Shown: in pieces, positions 25,862 to 37,300 of the stretch
How positions within the stretch are numbered: position 1 is the stretch's first letter
Layout of the letters: each line of letters begins with the position of its first letter
Assembly: GCF_032191465.1 (NCBI RefSeq)
Contig: NZ_JAQOUE010000001.1
Span: forward strand, 620,001 to 684,000
DNA length: 64,000 nucleotides
Reading direction: 5' to 3'
Source: Candidatus Nitronereus thalassa
GTDB lineage: Bacteria > Nitrospirota > Nitrospiria > Nitrospirales > UBA8639
Made by a program: the position numbers and the translations under genes
Notes under the pieces: model-generated
What the model was told of the DNA's origin: nothing
Databases searched by the model: none
Seen by the model: the letters and a program-made list of their open reading frames with translations, nothing else

Positions 25862-27520
25862 ATGGCGAAGCAGTTACTGTATAGCGATCAAGCCCGAGCG
25901 GCCATACTCTCTGGAGTAAACCAATTGGCCAATGCCGTGAAAGCCACCTTGGGTCCCAAAGGCCGAAATGCCATTTTAGACAAAAAATTTGGCGCACCCA
26001 CCATTACCAAGGACGGTGTGACCGTCGCTAAAGAAATTGAGTTACATGATCCCTACCAAAACATGGGCGCCCAACTGGTGAAGGAAGTTGCGAGCAAAAC
26101 GAGTGACGTCGCTGGTGATGGAACGACGACCGCCACCGTGTTAGCCCAAGCCATTTATCGTGAAGGTGTGCGGCATCTTAGTGCTGGTGCCAACCCTATG
26201 GAATTAAAGCGCGGGATCGATAAGGCTGTTGATGTCGCTATTGAAGAATTGAAGAAACTTAGTAAACCCTGCCAAACCAAGAAAGAAATTGGTCAAATTG
26301 GGTCCATTTCCGCAAATAACGATTCCACTATTGGTGATCTCATTGCCGAAGCCATGGATAAAGTCGGTAAAGATGGCGTGATCACTGTGGAAGAAGCCAA
26401 GTCCATGAGCACCTCATTGGACGTGGTGGAAGGTATGCAATTTGACCGTGGCTACATTTCCCCATATTTCGTCACCAATGCCGAGCGCATGGAAGCGGTG
26501 ATGGAAGATGCGTTCATTCTCATCAATGAGAAAAAAGTGAGCGCCATGAAAGACTTACTCCCGATTTTGGAGCAAGTCGCAAAGATGGGTAAACCCCTTG
26601 TCATTTTGGCGGAAGACGTGGAAGGCGAAGCCTTGGCTACCCTCGTGGTCAATAAACTCCGTGGAACCTTGAATATCGCTGCGGTGAAGGCCCCTGGCTT
26701 CGGCGATCGTCGCAAAGCCATGCTCGAAGACATTGCCATTTTGACCGGTGGCCAAGTCATTTCAGAAGAAGTTGGTTTGAAATTAGAAAACGTGAAGCTC
26801 ACCGATCTTGGCCGAGCCAAACGTGTGACCATCGACAAAGACAATACCACCATTGTCGAAGGGGCTGGAGACTCCAAGAAGATCGAGGGCCGCGTGAAGC
26901 AAATCAAAGCCCAAATCGAAGAAACCACATCTGAATACGATCGTGAAAAGCTGCAAGAGCGGTTGGCCAAAATCGTGGGTGGCGTGGCCGTGATCAATGT
27001 CGGAGCGGCAACCGAAACCGAAATGAAGGAAAAGAAAGCCCGCGTCGAAGACGCCCTTCATGCAACCAAAGCCGCCGTGGAAGAAGGCATCGTACCCGGT
27101 GGTGGCGTGGCACTGCTTCGCTGCATTCCCGCATTAGAAAAATTGAAATGCCCAGGCGACCAACAATTTGGTGTCAATATTGTTCGGCGCGCTTGCGAAG
27201 AGCCAATCAGACTGATTTCTGAAAATGCCGGTGTGGAAGGGTCCATTGTTGTTGATAAAGTCCGCAATGCCCAACCTACCCATGGGTATAATGCCGGAAC
27301 TGATGAATACGTCGACATGGTAGAAGCTGGCGTGATCGATCCAACCAAAGTCACTCGCTGTGCCTTACAAAATGCCGCGAGTGTTTCTGGATTATTGCTC
27401 ACCACTGAGGTGACGATTACCGATCTGCCGGAAGAGAAAAAAGATGGCGGCGGCCATGGCGGTCATGACCACGGTATGGGTGGTATGGGCGGTATGGGTG
27501 GAATGGGCGGAATGATGTAA
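25862..27520 (+). CDS. groEL: Chaperonin GroEL (Hsp60)
   Basis: A 552-residue ATP-dependent chaperonin subunit. The equatorial ATP site is [25 protein letters not shown] and [12 protein letters not shown], the intermediate domain [14 protein letters not shown], and the end is the usual GGM repeat with a His-rich insertion ([16 protein letters not shown]). The His-rich stretch just before the GGM tail is less common and may bind metal. GGAGG precedes the ATG. An intrinsic terminator follows at 27550-27588. Confidence 0.98.
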   Translation: MAKQLLYSDQARAAILSGVNQLANAVKATLGPKGRNAILDKKFGAPTITKDGVTVAKEIELHDPYQNMGAQLVKEVASKTSDVAGDGTTTATVLAQAIYREGVRHLSAGANPMELKRGIDKAVDVAIEELKKLSKPCQTKKEIGQIGSISANNDSTIGDLIAEAMDKVGKDGVITVEEAKSMSTSLDVVEGMQFDRGYISPYFVTNAERMEAVMEDAFILINEKKVSAMKDLLPILEQVAKMGKPLVILAEDVEGEALATLVVNKLRGTLNIAAVKAPGFGDRRKAMLEDIAILTGGQVISEEVGLKLENVKLTDLGRAKRVTIDKDNTTIVEGAGDSKKIEGRVKQIKAQIEETTSEYDREKLQERLAKIVGGVAVINVGAATETEMKEKKARVEDALHATKAAVEEGIVPGGGVALLRCIPALEKLKCPGDQQFGVNIVRRACEEPIRLISENAGVEGSIVVDKVRNAQPTHGYNAGTDEYVDMVEAGVIDPTKVTRCALQNAASVSGLLLTTEVTITDLPEEKKDGGGHGGHDHGMGGMGGMGGMGGMM

Positions 27521-27549
27521 TTTCGGCCCCTGCCATTTATTGGGTTAAC

Positions 27550-27588
27550 AAAGGCTCCAGAAGGATAACTTCTGGGGCCTTTGTTTTT
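27550..27588 (+). terminator. Intrinsic terminator after groEL
   Basis: AAAGGCTCCAGAAG pairs with CTTCTGGGGCCTTT (one T-G wobble) around a 5-base loop, then GTTTTT. It lies 29 bases after the groEL stop and ends the groES-groEL transcript. Confidence 0.9.
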
Positions 27589-27715
27589 ACTATTGAGCTA
27601 GGTCTGCAGTAAGAAATCCTCGGGTTGCTAGCCTGGCCAAAGGATTCTGTGTTATATACCAATAGGTACGAGAAAGACCAAAATAAACCACGGTTTTGCG
27701 GAAAGGAACAGGGAT

Positions 27716-28099
27716 ATGAAGTATCTGGGTAAAATCATGATGTTGGGACTCTTCACAGGAACAATTATTGGGCCAACGTCATGGGCTATAGCCGCGCCTC
27801 AGACTGAATCCGTGTGTACCATCGGCATGGCCAAGGGCGAACAAGGTCGCTCGTGCGAAGTGCCCATACCAGATGGCTGCACCATGGCCAAAGTTCCTGG
27901 CTATGATCAGCCCTGGGCCGATGTATCAAAAGGGGGTGGTACCCAATGCCAGTTTGACAAAACAAAAACCGATTGGACCTCAGTCATCACTGGTTCTTGT
28001 GGCCCATGCACCACGGATAACTGTTCCGCTCAATTCATCGTGAAATTCAACTGCGCGGGGAATGCCGACTATAAAGCCCAACCTCGCACTAAACATTAA
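27716..28099 (+). CDS. Small secreted Cys-rich protein
   Basis: A 127-residue protein with a clear signal peptide (GKIMMLGLFTGTIIGPTSWAIA, likely cut after about residue 27) and eight cysteines in the mature part, including a CGPC pair in a GSCGPCTTDNC context. The even number of cysteines suggests disulfide-bonded folding in the periplasm. CGPC is a thioredoxin-like active-site string, but the surrounding sequence is not thioredoxin. I recognise no family. AGGAA precedes the ATG; the gene is monocistronic. Confidence 0.75.
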   Translation: MKYLGKIMMLGLFTGTIIGPTSWAIAAPQTESVCTIGMAKGEQGRSCEVPIPDGCTMAKVPGYDQPWADVSKGGGTQCQFDKTKTDWTSVITGSCGPCTTDNCSAQFIVKFNCAGNADYKAQPRTKH

Positions 28100-28144
28100 T
28101 ACTCTCCTGGGGCTACATAGTTTTCCTCGATCCTACCACCTCCG

Positions 28145-29173
28145 GTGACCAACTTGTCTTTAACAGACTTGATTAAGCAGGCTGCCATCTCCGAAGGATT
28201 TGATGTAGTGGGAATCAGTCGTCTCTCCCCACTAGAATCCATTACAAATACCCAGCCCTCCAGCACTGCCCCCTTGCAGACCAAGTCCCTTCTCCAACAC
28301 CTACAGGACTGGCTATCCTTTGGATACCACGGGACCATGCAATGGATGGCCAAAGATCCAGACCGTCGAACAGATCCCAGAAAAATTCTTCTAGGATGCG
28401 AAACCATTATCAGCGTTGGGGTAAATTATTGGACGGAACGGGACCCAAACGAAGGGCCTGGGAATGGCCGGATTGCGCGATATGCCTGGGGAAAAGATTA
28501 TCATCGCCTAATAAAAAAAAGGCTCAAACACCTTGAGCAATCAATTTTACAGCTTGCTCCTGATTCGAGGACCCGCAGCTACGTAGACACGGGACCCGTC
28601 ATGGAAAAAGTATGGGCGCAACGTGCGGGACTAGGGTGGATTGGAAAGCACTCAAATCTCGTTTCCACCACATTTGGATCATGGCTACTTTTGGGAGAAA
28701 TTCTGACGACACTGGAATTAACACCCGACGAACCTGGAACAGATCTCTGCGGGACCTGTACATTATGCCTTGAAGCCTGTCCGACCCAAGCGATTGTCGA
28801 ACCCTATGTGGTGGACGCCACAAAATGCATTTCCTATCTGACTATCGAGCATCGTGGAGACTTGGATTCAATTCCCAAAAGTCTTCGTTCAAAAATGGGG
28901 AATCGAATTTTTGGGTGTGATGATTGCCTCGATGTCTGCCCTTATAATGTCAACTCCCGGCCAACTCTCGAAGGGGCATTTCTTCCCACACCAATCACTC
29001 AAAGCCCAAATCTTACTCAGCTTTCCCAAATGACCGAGGCCGTGTTTGCCAGCACATTCGAGGGAACGCCCATTCGCCGCCCAAAACATACCGGGTTTCA
29101 ACGCAACGTAGATATCGCCATATCCAACGATCGCACCATGAACAATAAAGCTAGCGCAATTCCGCAACTGTAA
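28145..29173 (+). CDS. queG: Epoxyqueuosine reductase
   Basis: Reduces epoxyqueuosine to queuosine in tRNA, the last step of queuosine synthesis, using cobalamin and two [4Fe-4S] clusters. The ferredoxin-like part has CGTCTLCLEACPTQAI and CDDCLDVCPYN, eight cluster cysteines in all, and the N-terminal part has the YWTERDPN and YVDTGPVMEKVWAQRAGLGWIGKH blocks of the family. The 342-residue length is normal, though the C-terminal HEAT-like extension is absent, as in many short QueG. The start is GTG. The 3' end overlaps that of mutS2 by 23 nt in convergent orientation. Confidence 0.94.
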   Translation: MTNLSLTDLIKQAAISEGFDVVGISRLSPLESITNTQPSSTAPLQTKSLLQHLQDWLSFGYHGTMQWMAKDPDRRTDPRKILLGCETIISVGVNYWTERDPNEGPGNGRIARYAWGKDYHRLIKKRLKHLEQSILQLAPDSRTRSYVDTGPVMEKVWAQRAGLGWIGKHSNLVSTTFGSWLLLGEILTTLELTPDEPGTDLCGTCTLCLEACPTQAIVEPYVVDATKCISYLTIEHRGDLDSIPKSLRSKMGNRIFGCDDCLDVCPYNVNSRPTLEGAFLPTPITQSPNLTQLSQMTEAVFASTFEGTPIRRPKHTGFQRNVDIAISNDRTMNNKASAIPQL

Positions 29174-31574
29174 CCCCGTCTCCGCCCTCCCCCTGCTCTC
29201 CCGGTCGATAGGATTCCACATAAGAGGCGTTTGCTAAAAACTTCCTGGTCGCCATTTTCAACTTTCCTGTTCCATGCCCATGAATGATATGAACGGTTTT
29301 GGCCACAGTCAGTAATGCCTCATCAAGACGTGAGACCAGACTTTCCAATGCATCCTCAACTGTTTGCCCCCGAAGGTCTATCGTCAGCAACCCAGAGGTA
29401 CTCGGTGACGTAAAGGTCTTTTCGGCAAATCCCTTAGGGAAGGATTTTTTTCTAGGGGCTTTAGAAACAGGAGGTTTCGGGAAAGATCCTTCTCCCACAA
29501 GCACCCGACCAACAAGTAAATCCACTCCTACTGACAGCTCAGTTTCCCCAACTCGTACACGAACGCGTTTTTTCCCTTGAGGCGCTTCGATTAAAGTTCC
29601 CAACGCCCCTAAATTTGATATTTCGACCAATGCCCCAACCTGCAAATTTTCAAGAGGGACGGTCTCGCTATCATCTTGGGTCCGTCGATCAAGGTCCTCT
29701 GCAATTTCATGGACACGCACTTTGGCCTCTTGTGCCTTTACGAGGGTTTTATCCTGTTTGAGGGAGGCAACAGTTTCCCGGATTTCTGTTCTAGCTCGCC
29801 CAAGCTCCTCTTTTAATTTCTTTTTAATTTTTTGGAGCTCGTCGCGCTCTGTTCCCCGAATTCGATCAAGTCGTTCTTGGGCTTCCATGGCCGCTTCTTC
29901 GGTACGACGTCGGTGCATCTCTACAGATTCTAATTCTTGTCGAAGGCGATGATGCATGCTTTGCAAATCGGAAAAAATGTGATCGAGTTCACGATCTTGT
30001 TGGTCAAGGACCTTAGTGGCATGTTCCAAAATACTTGGAGCCATGCCTAATCGACCCGCAATATCTAAGGCCGAAGATCCGCCCGGGACACCCTGAATGA
30101 GACGATAGGTAGGGGTCAGGGTTGCAACATCAAATTCAAGGCTTGCATTGAGAAACCCTGGAGTCGAAAGAGCTAACGTCTTCAATGAATTGTAATGTGT
30201 GGTCACTACGACCTTAAAACCCAGATCAGCAAAATGAAGTAGCAAGGCCTCAGCCAACGCAGCACCTTCCGCTGGATCTGTTGAGCTAATGACTTCATCG
30301 AGTAACACCAAGATTGGACCAAATGGGGTGGAGGGTTGAGCATGTCCAACATCTAACAGTTGAATAATTTTGGTTAGGTGGGCGGAAAAACTGGAGAGAT
30401 CCTTGGCTAAATCTTGTGTATCACCGATATCCGCAAAAGTGTCGGTAAAAAATCCCATTTGGGAGCCTTCCGCACAAGGTAGATGTAATCCCGCCCGAAC
30501 CATGAGACTATACAACCCCAGTAATTTTAGATTGACGGTTTTCCCTCCAGTATTGGGACCAGAAATCACCAATACCTTTTGGTCTTTTTCCATCGTAATG
30601 TCGTTTGGAATAACCTCAGCTCGGGCAAGTACCAATAAGGGATGACGCGCCTGATGTAGGCGAATCTGTCCATCCTCCGATAATTCTACGGGGTAGGCAT
30701 CCATACGTTGACTCAACCGGGCCTTGGCCCCAATGCTATCCAAGATAGCAAGCACTTCAAGATACCGCTGAATGGTAGAAATGTGCCCAACAACCATGGA
30801 GGATAGTTCAGTCAATATTCGGCGAATTTCCCGGTCCACCTCCAAATCAGCCACCTTGATTCGATTGTTAAGTTCAATCAACTCACGAGGCTCAAGAAAC
30901 ACCGTCAACCCGCTCGACGACACATCGTGCACAATGCCCTGAACCTGGTGTTGCATGTCCACCTTAATAGGCAACACATATCGATTTTCTCGTTGATCAA
31001 AATAGAGCTCCTGCAAGGCATCGCGATACGTGGCCGAAGTCATCATGGATTCTAACCGTTGCCGCATTCTCGACTTTAATCCCTGTGCGTCCTGCACTGC
31101 GTCATACAAGGCCGAAGAAGCATGATCCAACACCTCCCCTTCTTCGCTAATACATTGATCAATTTCAGACTGCAGAAAAGAAAGATCGTCCAGATGATCA
31201 AGATACCGAAATAAATGAGGAGCAAGGTCTTTCTGCGCTGTAAGACAACGCCGAACTTGGACTAGGAGATTTATGACATTGGCAAGGCGTCGCAACTCCT
31301 TGGCATCTAATGTCGCGCCTTTTTCAGCACGAAGAAGCCCGCTTCTAGTATCGTGAAATGGCAAGGAAGGAAAGGGAAGAGGCCCATCAGACAAAGCAAT
31401 CATTTCAGTGGTCTCCTGAAGACGACTTTGGGCCGCGGAATAACTGTCAGCCAAGGGAAGGGATTGGCAAAAGGCTGCGCCTAGAGAAGAATGGGCCTGT
31501 GATGCCAGCACGTCTAAAAGGCTGGGCCATTCTAAGGCATGTTGTGACTGTTGAAATAAAGGTTCCCGAGACAT
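29151..31574 (-). CDS. mutS2: MutS2 family ATPase/endonuclease with Smr domain
   Basis: A MutS paralogue without mismatch-recognition domain I, linked to suppression of recombination and to rescue of collided ribosomes. The ATPase core has ISGPNTGGKTVNLKLLG (Walker A, about 333-349) and LLDEVISSTDPAEG (Walker B); a long charged coiled coil follows, and the end is the Smr domain with DLRGQTVEDALE and IHGHGTGKLK. I start at the ATG at 31574 (MSREP), which fits family N-termini; a GTG at 31625 is the alternative and has a weak AGGT. It is convergent with queG. Confidence 0.94.
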   Translation of the reverse strand: MSREPLFQQSQHALEWPSLLDVLASQAHSSLGAAFCQSLPLADSYSAAQSRLQETTEMIALSDGPLPFPSLPFHDTRSGLLRAEKGATLDAKELRRLANVINLLVQVRRCLTAQKDLAPHLFRYLDHLDDLSFLQSEIDQCISEEGEVLDHASSALYDAVQDAQGLKSRMRQRLESMMTSATYRDALQELYFDQRENRYVLPIKVDMQHQVQGIVHDVSSSGLTVFLEPRELIELNNRIKVADLEVDREIRRILTELSSMVVGHISTIQRYLEVLAILDSIGAKARLSQRMDAYPVELSEDGQIRLHQARHPLLVLARAEVIPNDITMEKDQKVLVISGPNTGGKTVNLKLLGLYSLMVRAGLHLPCAEGSQMGFFTDTFADIGDTQDLAKDLSSFSAHLTKIIQLLDVGHAQPSTPFGPILVLLDEVISSTDPAEGAALAEALLLHFADLGFKVVVTTHYNSLKTLALSTPGFLNASLEFDVATLTPTYRLIQGVPGGSSALDIAGRLGMAPSILEHATKVLDQQDRELDHIFSDLQSMHHRLRQELESVEMHRRRTEEAAMEAQERLDRIRGTERDELQKIKKKLKEELGRARTEIRETVASLKQDKTLVKAQEAKVRVHEIAEDLDRRTQDDSETVPLENLQVGALVEISNLGALGTLIEAPQGKKRVRVRVGETELSVGVDLLVGRVLVGEGSFPKPPVSKAPRKKSFPKGFAEKTFTSPSTSGLLTIDLRGQTVEDALESLVSRLDEALLTVAKTVHIIHGHGTGKLKMATRKFLANASYVESYRPGEQGEGGDGVTVAELR

Positions 31575-31737
31575 ACCAGCTATGAAACGAATGTGTTGAA
31601 GGTGCAGACAAATGTCAGGTTCCACATACTACCTGATGACCACAACCGATGAAAGAATAGCGAAGTCTAAGGACAAACGGAAGTAAAGAAACTCTGTGAT
31701 AAAATAGAGTTTGTGGGAACGAAGAAGGAAGGAAATT

Positions 31738-32217
31738 TTAAAAGAAATTCGATGCAGCCTGCTTTAAGCCTACTTTCAGATCAGTCACGGCTCGGTCTAA
31801 GCCGCCTTTAATGTCCTCCCAAGCCGCCTCACTTGAACGGGTGGCTTTTTCAATTTTTGGAAGAAGCTGATTTTTTTCTACTTGTAACTGTTCAAGGCGT
31901 TCAAGAAACTTGCCTCTCGCCTTCTCTCGAAGCGCCTCACTTTGAGATTTGAGCTGCTCTAATTGCATATCGAACTCATCAAGCTGCCGTTGCAACTTTC
32001 GATAAAATTCCTCTTTCTTTTGCTCACCGGCATTACTAGATTCATTTATGACCATTTGCGTTTGTTGGGTAATGACTGGCCCCAAACTGGCTTGGCCTGC
32101 TAAGGCCATTTGAGAAGTAAATAACCCTCCCAGCACAAGAGACCCACTAATCCAAAGAGGTAAAATTTTTGAACTGACCGCCTTTGTTCCATTTAATCTG
32201 AGGTTATTATTTTTCAT
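31738..32217 (-). CDS. Exported coiled-coil protein
   Basis: A 159-residue protein with a signal peptide (hydrophobic ILPLWISGSLVLGGLFTSQ, cut likely after ALA at about residue 40) and a mature part that is nearly all predicted coiled coil (about 65-155, rich in Glu, Lys, Gln, Leu). It resembles apolipoprotein-like periplasmic helical proteins but I cannot name a family. A weak dyad AAACTCT/AGAGTTT at 31689-31712 with a short T-rich tail could end its transcript before mutS2. Confidence 0.65.
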   Translation of the reverse strand: MKNNNLRLNGTKAVSSKILPLWISGSLVLGGLFTSQMALAGQASLGPVITQQTQMVINESSNAGEQKKEEFYRKLQRQLDEFDMQLEQLKSQSEALREKARGKFLERLEQLQVEKNQLLPKIEKATRSSEAAWEDIKGGLDRAVTDLKVGLKQAASNFF

Positions 32218-32362
32218 CTCTTCCGCCTTTTGTAATCCCCAGCGAGGGGATGTTACCCAGAATACAATCTCTTCTCCCTATCTCCGCCAAAAAGATCCCG
32301 CCTTATATTCGGCACTTGTCCCACCGGTAATTGTTTCCTTAGAATGGCCGGAGGATAATGTT

Positions 32363-33589
32363 ATGACACAAGATGAAGCTAGGGCCTATCTCAACTACCT
32401 GTTAACTTTAAGCCTCCGCCGGGAAGATGCCTTTGGCCCCTTGGCCCTCACCTTTATTCGGGAACAGGATTTTGACCAATTAGGTATCCTCCCCGAAGAA
32501 CAATTCAGTTTACTGCTGGCCACCATCCAGGCCTTTGCTTCTGAACCGAAACGCTATTCTCACAAACTCGAATTACTTCAGAAAGCATACCAACTTCTTC
32601 CCAACACCCGATATTTTGATCCTGAACTCGCGCATCAACTTGATCATGACATAAAAAAAACCAGCGCTGAGTTAGGAATTTATAACGAGGCTATGAAGGG
32701 TCCTCGAACCCAACCTCTTGATAAGCAGCGCCTGATCGTCGAATCCGATATTCCAGAATATTTTTTGGATTTGGCCCAAAAACGTGCAGCCGCCTACTAT
32801 CAAACCAAATACCGCCTTTCCAAAGAAGCCAAAACGGCCCAACATTTTGGCGGAACTCCCCGTCGATTTGAACCAGACAACGAAGCCGTTCAAAAAGAAT
32901 TTCCAGGAGCATGTGCTCCGTTTATGTCTGCTCGAACCAACGCCTTTCATCTGATGCTTCCCTTTGACTTAAAAATTAGTCGAAGCCCAGAAGACCCTCT
33001 AGATGCTGGGATTCGAATTTTCTATGCGAAAATGGGCTACTCCTATCCTCTTCGGTATGAAATGGGAAAGCTTTGCAGCTACCATGACGGGCAAGTCCAC
33101 GATATTGCACTGGATGACCCTAATCTCCTGTTTGTTTCCATGTCAGGGGTAAGGGATCCTGAATTCCCCCTTCCGGTAGATGCCGGTTCATCTGAAGTCC
33201 CACCCGAATATGCGTATCCCATGGCAGTGTTGGAACATACCGGAAGTTTGGGTCCATTCATCCAAGTTAGTTGTAATTTCAAGGTTTGGTTCGATGCCTC
33301 TATGGTATCCATTTTAATCCAGGGCTCCCCCGACTTACACGAATATGGCTTGCAAGGAGGATCAGGGCTGATGACCCGGTCCTATGCTTCGGATAAGGTG
33401 CATACTTATGCAGAAGCTCAAGCCGAACCATGGCAGGAAGGTCTGAGTTTTAACTTTGTGAATCTTCATTTATCTCTCAGTCCCGGACATGATTCGGCAT
33501 TGATCCCTCATAGCACTCCAATATTTTCCGTCTATCCTGTTCTGAGTCGGCAATGCTACAAATTCGAGGCCCGCAGTTCGGCAAGATAA
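32363..33589 (+). CDS. Conserved-looking hypothetical protein
   Basis: A 408-residue protein I do not recognise. The first 150 residues are helical, with a possible repeat-like helical pair; the rest has alternating strands and several Gly/Pro turns suggestive of a beta-rich domain. No signal peptide, transmembrane helix or nucleotide-binding motif is visible, so it is probably cytoplasmic. GGAGG eight bases before the ATG and uniform codon use make it a real gene. It is monocistronic, divergent from the coiled-coil gene. Confidence 0.7.
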   Translation: MTQDEARAYLNYLLTLSLRREDAFGPLALTFIREQDFDQLGILPEEQFSLLLATIQAFASEPKRYSHKLELLQKAYQLLPNTRYFDPELAHQLDHDIKKTSAELGIYNEAMKGPRTQPLDKQRLIVESDIPEYFLDLAQKRAAAYYQTKYRLSKEAKTAQHFGGTPRRFEPDNEAVQKEFPGACAPFMSARTNAFHLMLPFDLKISRSPEDPLDAGIRIFYAKMGYSYPLRYEMGKLCSYHDGQVHDIALDDPNLLFVSMSGVRDPEFPLPVDAGSSEVPPEYAYPMAVLEHTGSLGPFIQVSCNFKVWFDASMVSILIQGSPDLHEYGLQGGSGLMTRSYASDKVHTYAEAQAEPWQEGLSFNFVNLHLSLSPGHDSALIPHSTPIFSVYPVLSRQCYKFEARSSAR

Positions 33590-33935
33590 ATTCTTGGTTT
33601 TCCAGAGGACTAATATTCGAATATTTTCTCAAACATTTCAGCAAGTTACATATTACACCTTGGCGTAACGCTAAAGAATTCAACGAGAACACTTTCCCTT
33701 TTAGTAAAGGATTTTTCGGTTGCATGGGACTTGGCCGTATGCTAGTCTCGTTAGATCGATGGATGACGACGGTCCTAGACGATGTTCTCGTCACCAACTT
33801 AATGACCTTCACCCACTTCTCCGGCTACACTTCTACATTTTTTCCAAAACATGGACCCCATTAACCGTAGGGCTTGGTTTTTTCAACCATTTCGGCCCAC
33901 CTGCCTCTAATTCACCCCGCCTTTAATTTGAATTT
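33590..33935. other. Gene-free stretch before the CorC/CNNM gene
   Basis: Frames on both strands cross this stretch but none has a ribosome-binding site or recognisable content. A perfect 14-base palindrome, AATATTCGAATATT, is at 33612-33625, shortly after the preceding stop codon, and may be a regulatory site or the relic of a terminator. Confidence 0.4.
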
Positions 33936-35219
33936 ATGGAATTTATCGCCATATTGATTTGCTTAATTCTTTCTGGGTTGTTCTCAGGAGCGGAAATTGC
34001 CTTTTTCTCCATCACGGAAAGCCGTTTGCAAACCATGGTGGAAGAAAAAAAACGAGCGGCTAAATTGGCTCTTTTTCTCCGCCACAACCCCCAAAGACTC
34101 CTTTCGACAATTTTAATCGGGAATAATGTCGTAAATCTCACAGCAGCGTCATTAGTCTCTATTGTATCTTTTCAGTATTTTGGGTCGGAAGGCGTAGCCG
34201 TTGCCACGGGGCTGCTCACGATCATTGTCCTACTTTTTGGGGAAATCATCCCCAAAACTCTTTGCGCCAAACATTCGGACACTGCGGTTCAATTCTTCTC
34301 CCACCCTATCTATTGGATGGGACAATTGCTGTCTCCCGTTCTTTATGTGCTCGAGCCACTAATCTTGAAGTTAACCGGAGGTCGAGGCCTCACCGTGCCC
34401 TTTGTCACGGAAGAAGAACTCATGATCATGCTGGAAGCCGGTGGAAAAGCCGGCGTATTAGAAACTGATGAAGTACGGATGATCAAAAATGTTTTTGAAT
34501 TTACCGATCTGACCGCCGAAGATGTAATGACGCCCAGGAATTATATGTTTGGTTTGAGTGCCGAACTCAGTCTTGGCGAGGCTAAAGAAGAAATTTTCAA
34601 AGCAACCAATTCCCGAATCCCGGTGTATGAAGACAACCTCGACAACATTATTGGCATATTATACCGTCACCACGCCTTGAAAGAATTGGCCCAAGGCAAT
34701 CAAGAATCATTGCTGAAAGATCTTTGTCGACCAGCCCTCTTTGTCCCGGAAGCCAAACCTGCGGATGACCTTCTTAAACAATTCCAGCAGGAAAAACGGC
34801 ATATCGCTATTGTGGTGAATGAATTTGGGGGGGTGGTTGGTCTCGTGACCACGGAAGACCTGTTGGAGGAGGTGGTTGGAGAAATTCTTGATGAAACCGA
34901 CATCACCGAAGAACTGATCAAGCGAATCGGAAAAAATCAGATCTTGGTAAGTGGTCGGACCGAAGTTCGAAAAATCAACGAGTTTCTCAAAGTAGAACTC
35001 GATGAGGAAGAACAAAACACTATCAGTGGGTTAATCCAACAAGAATTAGGACACATCCCGTCTGTCGGCGAAGAACTTCGAGCCCATGGATGCCTGTTGA
35101 TTGTCCGAGATGCCGATGAAAAATCAATCAAAAGTGTGCAAATCCAAAAATTCGACGAGCCCATGGCTGAAACTCAGGAAGAAGCCACCCAATCTTCACC
35201 TGCCCTCCCTAAGGAATAA
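33936..35219 (+). CDS. CNNM/CorC-type membrane protein with CBS pair
   Basis: A 427-residue protein with the DUF21 (CNNM) membrane domain (about 1-135; [18 protein letters not shown] and [11 protein letters not shown]), two CBS domains (about 200-330; [11 protein letters not shown] and [25 protein letters not shown]) and a C-terminal CorC_HlyC domain (about 340-410). The family moves or senses Mg2+ or Na+; the older name hemolysin C is misleading. It is convergent with ligA (24-nt gap) and has no partner gene. Confidence 0.93.
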   Translation: MEFIAILICLILSGLFSGAEIAFFSITESRLQTMVEEKKRAAKLALFLRHNPQRLLSTILIGNNVVNLTAASLVSIVSFQYFGSEGVAVATGLLTIIVLLFGEIIPKTLCAKHSDTAVQFFSHPIYWMGQLLSPVLYVLEPLILKLTGGRGLTVPFVTEEELMIMLEAGGKAGVLETDEVRMIKNVFEFTDLTAEDVMTPRNYMFGLSAELSLGEAKEEIFKATNSRIPVYEDNLDNIIGILYRHHALKELAQGNQESLLKDLCRPALFVPEAKPADDLLKQFQQEKRHIAIVVNEFGGVVGLVTTEDLLEEVVGEILDETDITEELIKRIGKNQILVSGRTEVRKINEFLKVELDEEEQNTISGLIQQELGHIPSVGEELRAHGCLLIVRDADEKSIKSVQIQKFDEPMAETQEEATQSSPALPKE

Positions 35220-35242
35220 GGCCCCTGACAACTTTTCAGATT

Positions 35243-37276
<2,034 letters not shown>

Positions 37277-37300
37277 TTACCTTTGATTCATCAGCACTCG

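Noticed and set aside
33477-33864. Overlapping frames of 103 and 111 codons on opposite strands
   Set aside because: Both lack ribosome-binding sites, and each reads as a shadow of non-coding or neighbouring sequence.
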